Source of the DNA: Nitrospirota bacterium
Lineage (GTDB): Bacteria > Nitrospirota > Nitrospiria > Nitrospirales > Nitrospiraceae
Reading direction: 5' to 3'
Length of the DNA: 64,000 bases
NCBI GenBank assembly: GCA_030645475.1
Contig: JAUSMA010000060.1
Span: 1 to 64,000, forward strand
How positions within the stretch are numbered: the stretch's first letter is position 1; each line of letters opens with the position of its first letter. The notes below the pieces were generated by a model. That model ran no database searches and was not told where the DNA came from. It saw only the letters and a program-made list of their open reading frames with translations. A program made the position numbers and the translations under genes. Below, one piece after another: positions 26,285 to 35,196 of the stretch.

Positions 26285-28138
26285 TAATTCCTCCAGTACG
26301 CCTCGGCGGAGGGCAGCAATCGCTCGTGAGGCGCTGTCTGCCAACCCCGGGTGTGTGCCTTTGAGTGTGCGTAGCTGCGAGAGAAACTCCAAGGTTCGTG
26401 CTAAGAGGCGATAGATATCCCCTTCAGCCATCGTGGTGCTCTTACAGAGACCGATCCAGGTGAGCGAGGGGTCGCCGATCCACCGCTCCGTCACCGCGGC
26501 AATGTCGGCCCGCAAGAGCGGGGGATCTTCATGCGGCGCGAGCGACACAGCCAGCTTTCGCACCTGCCCGAGCAAGGAACCCAATCCTGAACTGACGCGA
26601 GGAAAGGCGCCGGGGCGATCGTCGTCATGCGCGATGCTCGACATAACGGCGGCCAGCATGGCGGGATCGGCTCCATTGAAGGCATCCGCCCGGAGCAATT
26701 CGGTGATGAGCAGCGAATGGTCGATGCGAATGAGCCTGGCCCATTCGCCGTCGTCGGTGAGACGGGACGTCGGCGAGAGGTACCCGAACTGTTGCAGGAC
26801 ATCGATCTTCTCCTGGAAACGATGCCACAGACTGGTGCGCAGGGCCTGGATCGATTTGATGTGGCGTTGTTGTTCCTGTCGGAGTTTGGAGGCAAGGGGG
26901 TAGTCGCTCTGACAGGCGGCGCGCGACGGACAGGTCGGGCAGGCAAAATCGCCCAGGGTTTGTACGATCGCGTCCGGAATCGGTTCATTGTCTTTTGGAG
27001 TCAGGATGGGAAGTTCCGGTAGCCTGGTCGGTAACTCGTCCAGTTGCCGGAGTAAGTCTTCTACACTTTCCGGCGTGCACCAGGGATAGACCGGCGCGTC
27101 CACGCAGTCGAGGATACGGTCGGAGACTTCGGTGACGGTGGAGGAGGGGGATTCGGTAATGCCTCCTCCCTGACGCAGGGCTGTGACCATCGGGCTCTTT
27201 TGTCCCTTGCTCCGGTATTGCCGTAGGACGACGCCGCGGCTCCGGCCGAATCCCACCACGCGACCCGGGGTGAGAAAGTGAAAGCGCGCGGCCACTTCTG
27301 GTGGCTCGTGCCTTCTGACGGGAGCCCGGTGCGATTTCTGGCGCCGGACCTGGTCGAAGGTCTGCCATTCCGTGATCCAGTCGGTGCAGACGCGCGGTCC
27401 GAACGGCTCCATCTGATCGCGCAGATCGTCCAGTTTTCGTTCCAGGACTTCGGCGCGTTGGTTGAGCTGAAATTGCGCGAAACTTTTTGCGAGAATCGAT
27501 TGAATCTGATCCAGGGGATGCGCCTTCAACAGATTGAGGACCATCGGATAGCTGATGAGGAACTGGCTATTGATCGCTTCCGGATGGCCGGTAAACCCCT
27601 TGGTCAGCACGTTGAGATCGATGTAGGGCGACGGCGTCACGACGGCGAAGCCCACGAGATCTTTGCCGCGTCGTCCTGCTCGGCCGGCAATCTGCTGCAC
27701 TTCGCCGATCGTCAAGTCCATGAAGTCGCGCGACTTGCGTATGCTGGATTGCGTGATGATGACGGTGCGCGCGGGGAAATCGACGCCGGCGGCCAAGGTG
27801 GTCGTGGCGAAGACGGCGTCGAGACAGCCATGGCGCATCAGTTCCTCGACCGCAATTTTCCATGAGGGAAGATGCCCGGCATGGTGCGCGGCCACACCGA
27901 TGCGTGTGACGGTCGGAATGAGCGGATGCTCGGCGATGCTGGGATATTGGGCGATCACCTTGTCCAGCACGGCGGCGATGGCTTCTTGACGAGGCGGCGG
28001 AAGGAAGATGTGGCTATGGTCGAAGGCCTGCATCGCTTCATCGCACGCACGGCGCGACGTCAGAAAGACAATGGCAGGGGTCAAGTGCTTCTCGCGAAGG
28101 GCTAGGATCAGGTCAACTGGATGAATCGAGGGAGGCAT
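26279..28138 (-). CDS. Ski2-like helicase, C-terminal half (RecA2 and DSHCT-like region)
   Basis: This 619-residue protein begins directly at the second RecA domain of a Ski2-like helicase: LTPAIVFLTSRRACDEAMQAF (motif IV area), AVFATTTLAAGVDFPARTVI (motif V) and QIAGRAGRRGKDLVGF (motif VI). No Walker A is present. Winged-helix and ratchet regions follow, then a Cys set (FACPTCPSRAAC) and a DSHCT-like C-terminal helical domain (ITELLRADAFNGADPAMLAA). Its missing ATPase half is the next gene downstream. The start overlaps the end of glgC by 26 bases, which points to coupled translation. The enzyme probably remodels RNA; a metal or Fe-S site at the Cys set is possible but unproven. Confidence 0.88.
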   Translation of the reverse strand: MPPSIHPVDLILALREKHLTPAIVFLTSRRACDEAMQAFDHSHIFLPPPRQEAIAAVLDKVIAQYPSIAEHPLIPTVTRIGVAAHHAGHLPSWKIAVEELMRHGCLDAVFATTTLAAGVDFPARTVIITQSSIRKSRDFMDLTIGEVQQIAGRAGRRGKDLVGFAVVTPSPYIDLNVLTKGFTGHPEAINSQFLISYPMVLNLLKAHPLDQIQSILAKSFAQFQLNQRAEVLERKLDDLRDQMEPFGPRVCTDWITEWQTFDQVRRQKSHRAPVRRHEPPEVAARFHFLTPGRVVGFGRSRGVVLRQYRSKGQKSPMVTALRQGGGITESPSSTVTEVSDRILDCVDAPVYPWCTPESVEDLLRQLDELPTRLPELPILTPKDNEPIPDAIVQTLGDFACPTCPSRAACQSDYPLASKLRQEQQRHIKSIQALRTSLWHRFQEKIDVLQQFGYLSPTSRLTDDGEWARLIRIDHSLLITELLRADAFNGADPAMLAAVMSSIAHDDDRPGAFPRVSSGLGSLLGQVRKLAVSLAPHEDPPLLRADIAAVTERWIGDPSLTWIGLCKSTTMAEGDIYRLLARTLEFLSQLRTLKGTHPGLADSASRAIAALRRGVLEELP

Positions 28139-29351
28139 GCAGTTTCATTCCCTTTGAAATCACGACGAGGCCGGATTCGGTGACGGTAAATCGCTGTGCA
28201 TCGGCCGCCCGGTCGTACCCGATTTCCGTGTTGGGCGGGATGACGACATCCTTATCGATGATGGCCCGTTTGATCCGGCTCTGTTCGCCGATGACGACGT
28301 TTTCCATGACAATCGATTCACGCACGTCGGCATGATCCAGCACGCGGACGTTCGGTGAGAGCACCGAGTTTTGCACTCGGCCACCCGAGACGATGCAGCC
28401 GCCGCAGACGATGGAATCCAGGGCCACGCCCATTCTGCCGCCCTGATAGTCTTGCGCGAAGACGAATTTGGCGGGTGGAAATTGTCCCTGATAGGTGCGA
28501 ATCGGCCACTGCTGGTCGTAGAGATTGAACTGGGGATCCACCGCGACGAGGTCCAGATTCGCTTCCCAGTAGGCGTCCAAGGTGCCGATGTCCCGCCAAT
28601 ACTTCACGTCTTTATTGTTCGCATCGACAAAGTTGTAGGCATAGGCACGTCGATCGCGGATCATCTGCGGAATGATGTTTTTCCCGAAATCGTGGCTCCC
28701 GCCGTCTTGGGCATCGGCAATCAAGTGCTCACGGAGGACCTTGGTGCGAAAGAGGTAGATGCCCATCGAGGCAAAGGCCTTGGTCGGGTCGTTGGGGACC
28801 GACGTTGGGTGGGGAGGCTTCTCTTCAAAGTTCGTAATCCGGAAATCCTCATCCACGCTCATCACGCCGAACCGATGGGCCTCTTCGATCGGGATATCGA
28901 TGGCGCCGACCACGACATCGGCGCCTTTGGCGAGGAGCCAATGGAACATCTCCATATAGTCCATCTTGTAGATGTGGTCGCCGGCCAGGACGAGGACATA
29001 GTCCGGTTGTTCGTTGTCGAGGAGGAACATGTTTTGATGCACCGCGTCGGCGGTGCCTTGATACCATTCTTCGCTGATCCGCTGCTGGGGTGGAATCGAG
29101 GCGATGTATTCCCCGAGTTCGGCGTTGAGGATGTTCCAGCCTGTGCGGATGTGCTTGTCGAGCGAATGGGATTTGTACTGGATGAGGACGGCGACTTTGC
29201 GAAGTCCGGAATTGAGACAGTTGCTGAGTGTGAAATCGATAATGCGATACTTTCCACCAAAGGGCACCGCCGGCTTGGCTCGATGTTCGGTGAGCGGCTG
29301 AAGCCGTTCGCCTTTTCCCCCCGCCAGCACCATGGTGAAAATATTCTGCAT
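28113..29351 (-). CDS. glgC: Glucose-1-phosphate adenylyltransferase (ADP-glucose pyrophosphorylase)
   Basis: This 412-residue enzyme makes ADP-glucose from ATP and glucose 1-phosphate, the committed step of bacterial glycogen synthesis. The nucleotide-binding start is clear (MVLAGGKGERLQPLT), with the activator-site region RAKPAVPFGGKYRIIDFTLS and the substrate-loop sequences VLAGDHIYKMDY and FEEKP. The C-terminal left-handed beta-helix carries the hexapeptide-like repeats (SVLSPNVRVLDHADVRESIV). Length is normal for the family. The start at 29351 puts the GGKGERL motif at the expected distance; the longer frame from 29450 adds an unlikely hydrophobic leader. No other glycogen gene lies beside it, and it overlaps the helicase C-half gene. 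Confidence 0.95.
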   Translation of the reverse strand: MQNIFTMVLAGGKGERLQPLTEHRAKPAVPFGGKYRIIDFTLSNCLNSGLRKVAVLIQYKSHSLDKHIRTGWNILNAELGEYIASIPPQQRISEEWYQGTADAVHQNMFLLDNEQPDYVLVLAGDHIYKMDYMEMFHWLLAKGADVVVGAIDIPIEEAHRFGVMSVDEDFRITNFEEKPPHPTSVPNDPTKAFASMGIYLFRTKVLREHLIADAQDGGSHDFGKNIIPQMIRDRRAYAYNFVDANNKDVKYWRDIGTLDAYWEANLDLVAVDPQFNLYDQQWPIRTYQGQFPPAKFVFAQDYQGGRMGVALDSIVCGGCIVSGGRVQNSVLSPNVRVLDHADVRESIVMENVVIGEQSRIKRAIIDKDVVIPPNTEIGYDRAADAQRFTVTESGLVVISKGMKLHASLDSSS

Positions 29352-29480
29352 TACGGCGAATTGTAGCAGGACGCAGAGGAAATAGAAAGAAAGCAGACTC
29401 GTTGACATCGCGAAGATCTGAGACGATACTACGCGAGACAGCCTAGGCATATGCGTGAGTCGTCGATCAAAGGAGTAGGT

Positions 29481-29792
29481 ATGAAGCGGGATGTATTAGT
29501 TACGTCGCTGGTAAGACAGAAGCCGATTCTGAAATCGGTTCAAAAGTCGGTTCAGAAGCCGATCGTGGATCGCAGTAAGGATGCGCTATCGCGGGTCGAA
29601 CATCTTGAAAGCCAAATGGCCAAGTTGTCCGAATTGGTCCGTGAGCATGCGGAGGATGTCGATCGGTTGGTGCGAATCGTGGCAGAAGATCGCGAAGTCA
29701 TTCGGCGACAGTTGTTGCGCAAGCACCATGAGCAAGTCCGGGTTCGGAAACATCTCCGTGATTCGAATTCCAAAGTAGGACTCGACTCCTAA
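29481..29792 (+). CDS. Small coiled-coil protein
   Basis: This 103-residue protein begins at an ATG six bases after a strong AGGAG site. It has a short near-repeat (KSVQKSVQKP) and then a long amphipathic helix of about 60 residues (RVEHLESQMAKLSELVREHA followed by EDVDRLVRIV), ending in a basic tail (LLRKHHEQVRVRKHLRD). It is probably a coiled-coil dimer. It diverges from glgC across 129 bases. No family is recognised. Confidence 0.7.
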   Translation: MKRDVLVTSLVRQKPILKSVQKSVQKPIVDRSKDALSRVEHLESQMAKLSELVREHAEDVDRLVRIVAEDREVIRRQLLRKHHEQVRVRKHLRDSNSKVGLDS

Positions 29793-29914
29793 GCCGGTGA
29801 TCCTGTGCCGGCGATTCCTCCTCGTGGGTCTTTCCTCTCAGCATTGCGAACAGACCCAGCCCGCCTCGTTCTTGCTGCATCGCCCTTGTGCCGGTGACAT
29901 CCACATGGATCAGC

Positions 29915-31018
29915 ATGGTTGACCAATCAGCGAGCATCGACATCACGTCTTTGGTGAAGCGGCATGGTGCGACGCTCGCGGTCGACCATGTGTCGTTGAC
30001 CGTGCAGCGAGGGGAATTCTTTTCGCTCCTCGGTCCCAGCGGAGCAGGGAAGACGTCCCTGTTGCGGATGATCGCAGGCTTTGAAACGCCGGATGAGGGG
30101 ACGATTCGAATCGATGGCCGCTCGATGGAGGCGGTTCCACCGAACCGCCGACCCGTGAATCTCGTCTTTCAATCCTACGCACTTTTTCCCCATATGACGG
30201 TCGCTGAAAATGTGGCCTTCGGCCCCACGATGCAGGGAGCCGCACGCGCCGACATTGCGTCTCGCGTTCGTCTCGCCTTGGACATGGTGAAGCTTTCATC
30301 GAAAGAGGAACGTTTGCCGTCCCAGCTATCGGGCGGGGAGCAACAACGCGTGGCACTGGCCCGTGCCTTGGTGAATCGGCCGGCTGTTCTGTTACTCGAT
30401 GAGCCGCTCTCAGCGTTGGACCAACAGCTCCGGCAAGAGATGCAGGTTGAATTGAAATCCATTCAAGCACGAGCGGCCTGCACCTTCGTCGGCGTCACCC
30501 ATCATCAGGAAGAAGCCCTGACCATGTCGGACCGTGTAGCGGTCATGCATCAGGGTCGGGTGCTGCAGGTCGGTAGCCCCCAAGACCTGTATGAGTCGCC
30601 AGGCTCGGCATTTGTGGCCCGGTTTATCGGGGTCTCGAATGAACTACGTGGAATCGTTCGACGCATCGACGGGGAGCGAGCGATCGTGCAATCTCCGGAA
30701 TGCGTTGGAGAGATTCAGATTGTCCTGCCCATGCATCTGGCTATCCAGGTGGGAAGTCCGGTGACGCTGCTGATACGGCCAGAGCGGCTTCGCCTGTCGA
30801 CTGCCGCGCAGGGGTTAAGCGGTGAACAGAGTCTGACCGCCTTAGTCGACAAGGTGCTCTACAGTGGAAGCGATCGCCGCTATCTGGTACGTCTCGGCGA
30901 GCATGTCGTCTGGAACGTGCGGGTGCCGAACGATGAGTCCGGTCGAAACAGGCTCGTGCCGGGCGATAATTTGTGCGTGCGCTGGCAGATCTCCGATGCC
31001 GTGGTGTTGAGCGAATGA
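29915..31018 (+). CDS. potA: Spermidine/putrescine ABC transporter, ATP-binding subunit
   Basis: This 367-residue subunit has the complete ABC ATPase set: Walker A (GPSGAGKTS), Q-loop (VFQSYALFPHMTV), signature (LSGGEQQRVALARAL), Walker B with the D-loop (VLLLDEPLSALD) and the H-loop (VTHHQEEAL). The last 120 residues are a TOBE-type regulatory domain. It would drive import of polyamines through the two permeases encoded next. The stop overlaps the permease start as ATGA. An upstream GTG at 29888 is the alternative start; neither has a strong ribosome site. Substrate is assigned from the four-gene order and the PotD-like binding protein. Confidence 0.92.
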   Translation: MVDQSASIDITSLVKRHGATLAVDHVSLTVQRGEFFSLLGPSGAGKTSLLRMIAGFETPDEGTIRIDGRSMEAVPPNRRPVNLVFQSYALFPHMTVAENVAFGPTMQGAARADIASRVRLALDMVKLSSKEERLPSQLSGGEQQRVALARALVNRPAVLLLDEPLSALDQQLRQEMQVELKSIQARAACTFVGVTHHQEEALTMSDRVAVMHQGRVLQVGSPQDLYESPGSAFVARFIGVSNELRGIVRRIDGERAIVQSPECVGEIQIVLPMHLAIQVGSPVTLLIRPERLRLSTAAQGLSGEQSLTALVDKVLYSGSDRRYLVRLGEHVVWNVRVPNDESGRNRLVPGDNLCVRWQISDAVVLSE

Positions 31019-31902
31019 ACAGCTCTCCTCCTGCCGGACGGGTGGAGTCTTCAGGGCCTGTGGCATCCTGGTGGCTGCTCGGACCAGGTCTGCTCTGGAT
31101 GGGGCTGTTGTTTGTGGTGCCGCTCAGTCTTGTCCTTGTGATCAGTTTCGCCGAACGGGGAACCTATGGCGGGATTGTCTGGACGTTCAGCCTGACGAAC
31201 TATCTCGATCTTCTCCATCCTCTTTACGCTCGTATTTTTGGCCAATCGATCCTCCTGGCCGCCGTGACGACCTTGCTTTGCCTGATCATGGGTTTCCCCT
31301 TGGCTTACTACATCGCGAGGGCGGCGCCGGGACGGCAGGGGATTTTGTTGTTGCTGGTCATGATTCCCTTCTGGACCAACTTCCTCGTGCGTACCTATGC
31401 CTGGATGTTTATCCTCCGCACAGAAGGTCTGCTCAATACGCTGCTACTGAAGTTGGGAGTGATTGCGGCTCCGATCGAGCTGCTCTACTCCAACACCGCC
31501 GTCGTGATTGGACTGGTCTATAGCTATCTCCCCTTTATGGTCCTGCCGCTGTATGTCGCGCTCGAGCGGGTGGATCGGACGTTGGTCGAGGCGGCCTGGG
31601 ATCTGTACGCCACGCGATGGGTGATTCTGTGGCGGATTATTGTGCCGCTTGCCAGGCCAGGGATCATGGCCGGTTGTCTCCTTGTCTTTATTCCTTCGCT
31701 GGGAGCATTTCTCACTCCGGATCTTCTCGGGGGCGCCAGGAGCATGATGGTCGGGAACCTCATCCAACATGAGTTTTTGGTCGCGCGCGATTGGCCGCTT
31801 GGCGCGGCCATCTCCTGTCTGTTGATGCTGTTCGTGATGGGCATGATGCGCTGGTTGCTTCACGCCTCGTCATCACGCTCCCGGCAGGAGGAGGAGTCAT
31901 GA
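31015..31902 (+). CDS. potB: Spermidine/putrescine ABC transporter, permease subunit
   Basis: This 295-residue permease has about six membrane helices, starting with LLGPGLLWMGLLFVVPLSLV and including GFPLAYYIAR. The coupling EAA loop is visible as VEAAWDLYATRWVILWRIIV. It begins in an ATGA overlap with potA, and its own end overlaps potC the same way, so stoichiometric translation is likely. The EAA loop docks on the PotA ATPase. Length and topology fit PotB. Confidence 0.92.
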   Translation: MNSSPPAGRVESSGPVASWWLLGPGLLWMGLLFVVPLSLVLVISFAERGTYGGIVWTFSLTNYLDLLHPLYARIFGQSILLAAVTTLLCLIMGFPLAYYIARAAPGRQGILLLLVMIPFWTNFLVRTYAWMFILRTEGLLNTLLLKLGVIAAPIELLYSNTAVVIGLVYSYLPFMVLPLYVALERVDRTLVEAAWDLYATRWVILWRIIVPLARPGIMAGCLLVFIPSLGAFLTPDLLGGARSMMVGNLIQHEFLVARDWPLGAAISCLLMLFVMGMMRWLLHASSSRSRQEEES

Positions 31903-32666
31903 AACAGGCTGGGGGCTGGTTGTGGCGCTTGAGTCTGGCCAATCTGTTCTTTCTCTATGGACCGATCGCCGTGCTGATCCTGTTTTCGTTCAACGCGTCG
32001 CGATTGTCTGCGACCTGGCAAGGATGGACGTGGCAATGGTATCGCGTTTTGTGGGTGAATCAAGCGCTGCTCGATGCCACAGTGAACAGCCTGTGGGTAG
32101 CGGCGGTATCGACAGTGCTGGCACTGTTCTTGGGGGTCGGCCTCGCGGTGGGGTTGGAAGGTCTGCCAGGGAGACGGCAGCGCCAGATTGAACAGGCGAT
32201 GCTGCTGCCGCTGGTGATTCCCGAAGTCATGATGGGGGTCTCGCTGTTGTTGTTGTTCGTCCTACTACAGATTCCCCTCAGTCTGATGACGGTGATGATT
32301 GGCCATGCCCTGTTCAACGTGCCCGTCGTCATGATCATCGTGCGAGCTCGTCTCAAAAAACTAGATCCACGATTGTTGGAAGTCGCAGCGGATCTTGGGG
32401 CCTCCTATTGGGATACGTTGCGTCATGTGACGATTCCGCTGCTCATGCCTGCCATTCTCGGGGCAGGGCTCATGGCCTTTACCATTTCGCTCGACGACTT
32501 CATCGTGACCTATTTTACGGCCGGTCCCGGGGCGACGACCCTGCCGCTGAAAGTCTATTCGATGATCAAATCCGGCATGTCTCCCGAGATCAACGCCCTG
32601 TCGGCCCTGTTCGTGATCGTGTCCATGGGGTTGATCGGGTTGTCCCTTCTCTTGCAACGACGATAG
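31899..32666 (+). CDS. potC: Spermidine/putrescine ABC transporter, second permease subunit
   Basis: This 255-residue permease has six predicted membrane helices and the EAA coupling loop LEVAADLGASYWDTLRHVTI. The start ATG sits in an ATGA overlap with potB and follows GGAGGAG, a strong ribosome site inside the potB end. The FTISLDDFIVTYFTAGPG stretch is typical of PotC. It pairs with PotB to form the channel. The binding protein gene follows after 7 bases. Confidence 0.92.
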   Translation: MKQAGGWLWRLSLANLFFLYGPIAVLILFSFNASRLSATWQGWTWQWYRVLWVNQALLDATVNSLWVAAVSTVLALFLGVGLAVGLEGLPGRRQRQIEQAMLLPLVIPEVMMGVSLLLLFVLLQIPLSLMTVMIGHALFNVPVVMIIVRARLKKLDPRLLEVAADLGASYWDTLRHVTIPLLMPAILGAGLMAFTISLDDFIVTYFTAGPGATTLPLKVYSMIKSGMSPEINALSALFVIVSMGLIGLSLLLQRR

Positions 32667-32673
32667 GGCACGT

Positions 32674-33729
32674 ATGCGTATCAAAGGAATACGGCTCTCC
32701 CTCTGCCTACTGATGCTCCTCCTCTGGGGGACCGTGGCCTGTCAACGAACTTCCGGGGATGCAGGGCAGAAGACGCTTCACTATTTTACCTGGTCCGATT
32801 ACGTCGGCCCCGAGTTGTTGGCTGAGTTTGAACGACGCCATGGTGTGCATGTTGTCGTGGATACGTTCAGCAGCAATGAAGAACTATTGGCCAAGCTCCA
32901 GGGTGGAGCCACGGGTTACGATGTGACGGTGCCGTCAGACTTCATGGCGGCGATCATGATTCAGCAGGGACTTGTTGCGGAACTCGATCCCACGAAGCTG
33001 CCTAATGCCGCTACGTTGGAAGACCACCTCCAACACCTTCCGTTCGATCCGACGCAGCGGTTCGCAATTCCCTATCTCTGGGGGACGGTCGGGATCGGGT
33101 ATGACTCAGCCGTTGTCTCGACACCGCCAGACAGTTGGGCTGTGCTGTGGGATGCCCGTTATACAGGGAAGATCAGCATGTTGAACGATCAGCGAGAAGT
33201 GTTTGGGGCGGTCCTCCGGTCGATGGGGGCCTCCATGAATACCAAGGACCCGGCGTTGATTGAGGCGGCGAAAACGCGATTGTTGGTGCAGAAGCCATTG
33301 GTGAAGGCCTATGCCAGCGAGCATTACGACCAGCTATTGGCGTCGGGCGATGTGGTGCTGGCGCATGGGTGGGGAGGGCCGGTTGCTCGGGCGATGTTAG
33401 ATCGGCCGTCGATTCGTTATGTCGTGCCGAAAGAAGGTGGGACTCTCTGGGCGGACTGTCTGGTCGTGCTGAAGTCCTCTCCCAGGAAAGAACTGGCGAC
33501 GCAGTTCATCAATTATCTCTTGGAGCCTCAGGTGGCGGCGCGCACAGCTGAACGCCTGCTCTTTGCCTCGGCTAATAAAGCAGCCAGGCCATTTGTGCCC
33601 TCACGTATTTTGGATAATCCAGCCATCTATCCACCCCTCGACTTGCTCCCTCGTCTGGAATGGATGACCGACGTAGGCGCGGCGCTGCGAATGTATGATC
33701 GGGCTTGGACAGAACTCAAGATGCATTAG
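32674..33729 (+). CDS. potD: Spermidine/putrescine-binding lipoprotein
   Basis: This 351-residue solute-binding protein has a lipoprotein signal (LLMLLLWGTVAC, Cys at about 23) and begins the mature fold with LHYFTWSDYVGPELLAEFE. That is the hallmark start of PotD/PotF proteins. Further family features are YDVTVPSDFMAAIMIQQGLV, IPYLWGTVGIGYDS and VVPKEGGTLWADCLVV. The lipid anchor differs from the free periplasmic E. coli protein and is common in other phyla. It completes the potABCD operon. The exact polyamine cannot be read from sequence. Confidence 0.9.
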   Translation: MRIKGIRLSLCLLMLLLWGTVACQRTSGDAGQKTLHYFTWSDYVGPELLAEFERRHGVHVVVDTFSSNEELLAKLQGGATGYDVTVPSDFMAAIMIQQGLVAELDPTKLPNAATLEDHLQHLPFDPTQRFAIPYLWGTVGIGYDSAVVSTPPDSWAVLWDARYTGKISMLNDQREVFGAVLRSMGASMNTKDPALIEAAKTRLLVQKPLVKAYASEHYDQLLASGDVVLAHGWGGPVARAMLDRPSIRYVVPKEGGTLWADCLVVLKSSPRKELATQFINYLLEPQVAARTAERLLFASANKAARPFVPSRILDNPAIYPPLDLLPRLEWMTDVGAALRMYDRAWTELKMH

Positions 33730-33846
33730 CGGGCCGGCCGTTTCTTATCAATTAACTGAGTGATCGACAAGGGATAATAAGTGCTTATTTATCAAGAGGT
33801 TCTTTGCTTCAGCCTACGTACCCTGTATAATGACACTTCGGTTAGG

Positions 33847-35196
33847 ATGAATGTGCGATGGCCACAAATTAGGAGCCTGTCTGTGTTGCTGGATCGACGA
33901 TTCATGCTCATGTGCGCTCTCGCAATCATCAGCGTTCTGGGTATTTCCGGATCTCTTGCCGGTGCAGCCTCGCCGTCTTCAATGTCTGAACAGACCACTG
34001 TGGCCTCGAAGGCGGTTCGCCTCAGCGTCAACGATGCGCTGGCATTGTTCATCAATCAAAACCTCGATGTGCTGATCGCCAAGTATGGGATTGAGTACAG
34101 CAAGGGACAGCAGATTACTGCGGGGCTGTTTCCCAATCCTGTGGCGACAATCGGCACGCTCAGCTCGTTTACACAGGGGCGGACATCGTCGAGTAGCGGA
34201 GCGCTTTCCGGCCAAATCCAGCAGTTGTTCGAGTTGGCAGGAAAACGCGGTTACCGGATTGAAAGCGCTGGTTATGGCATCCAGTCCGCGGAAGCATCGT
34301 TTGGCGATGCCGTGCGCCAATTGGGGTTCACCGTCAAGGACACGTACTACCGAATTCAGTTGGCTCAGCGGCGCCTGATTTTAGCCGAAGAGAATCGAGA
34401 CCGCTTTGCCCGTATTCTCGATATCAATACGATTCGGTTTAAGAAAGGGTACATTGCGGAGGTCGACCTCATTCGCATCAGGCTGCAGATGGTCGATTTT
34501 CAATCGCAAGTGATTCAATCGTTGCAGGAAGGGGAATCGGCCCGCGGAGATCTTCGACTGTTGTTGCGACTTTCGCCGAGTACCCTACTGGAACTGACGA
34601 CAGAATTAGACTTTCGGCGCATCGATCCTGACATCGGGAAGCTACGGATGGTCGCGCTCGATCTTCGCCCCGATATCAAGGCGCGGCGGTTTGTGTATTC
34701 GCAACGCGAGTCCGACCTGAAGCTCGCAAAGGCGTACCGCATCCCCGACGTGACGATCGGGGCCGGGTATGCCGTTCAGGGACCGCAGGGGCCGGATAAT
34801 CCCCAGCAGTGGTCTCTCAACTTGGGGCTTCCGCTTCCCATATTCAATCGGAATCAGGGTGGAATCCTCCAGGCCGAGGTCGCAGTACAAACTGCCGAGG
34901 CCGACTTGAATAAAACCGTTAATCTAGTTGAAAATGAAGTGGAAGTCGCGTATCGCAACCTCTTGCAGAGCCGGCGGCTTGTAGAGGCCTATGTGGGTGG
35001 AGTGTTGGAGGATGCCCGCTCGACCTTTACTATCGTCGAACGGGCCTATGAGCGGGGCGGTGCGACGATTCTCGATTTGCTGGATGCGGCGCGCACCTCG
35101 CGGATGATTCAGCAGAATTATATCGAAGCGCTCTTTAACTATCAGCATCAGCTTTTTCAGTTAGAAAGTGCCGTGGGGCAGGAGATTACATCGTGA
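33847..35196 (+). CDS. Outer-membrane efflux protein (TolC/CzcC type)
   Basis: This protein of about 450 residues forms the outer-membrane channel of a tripartite pump. A signal region (LMCALAIISVLGISGSLAGA) is followed by two repeated helical-hairpin halves of the OEP fold, with NPVATIGTL, a long coiled region around QLAQRRLILAEENRDRFARI, and a second strand pair with GLPLPIFNRNQGG, a signature of this family. An upstream GTG start at 33781 is possible. The last codons overlap the adaptor gene as GTGA. Context places it in a heavy-metal RND system. Confidence 0.9.
   Translation: MNVRWPQIRSLSVLLDRRFMLMCALAIISVLGISGSLAGAASPSSMSEQTTVASKAVRLSVNDALALFINQNLDVLIAKYGIEYSKGQQITAGLFPNPVATIGTLSSFTQGRTSSSSGALSGQIQQLFELAGKRGYRIESAGYGIQSAEASFGDAVRQLGFTVKDTYYRIQLAQRRLILAEENRDRFARILDINTIRFKKGYIAEVDLIRIRLQMVDFQSQVIQSLQEGESARGDLRLLLRLSPSTLLELTTELDFRRIDPDIGKLRMVALDLRPDIKARRFVYSQRESDLKLAKAYRIPDVTIGAGYAVQGPQGPDNPQQWSLNLGLPLPIFNRNQGGILQAEVAVQTAEADLNKTVNLVENEVEVAYRNLLQSRRLVEAYVGGVLEDARSTFTIVERAYERGGATILDLLDAARTSRMIQQNYIEALFNYQHQLFQLESAVGQEITS

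Noticed and set aside
25129-28138. A simple frameshift or assembly break in one helicase gene
   Set aside because: The domain order is the reverse of what a frameshift would give, each half has its own start and stop, and the junctions fall at the domain linker.
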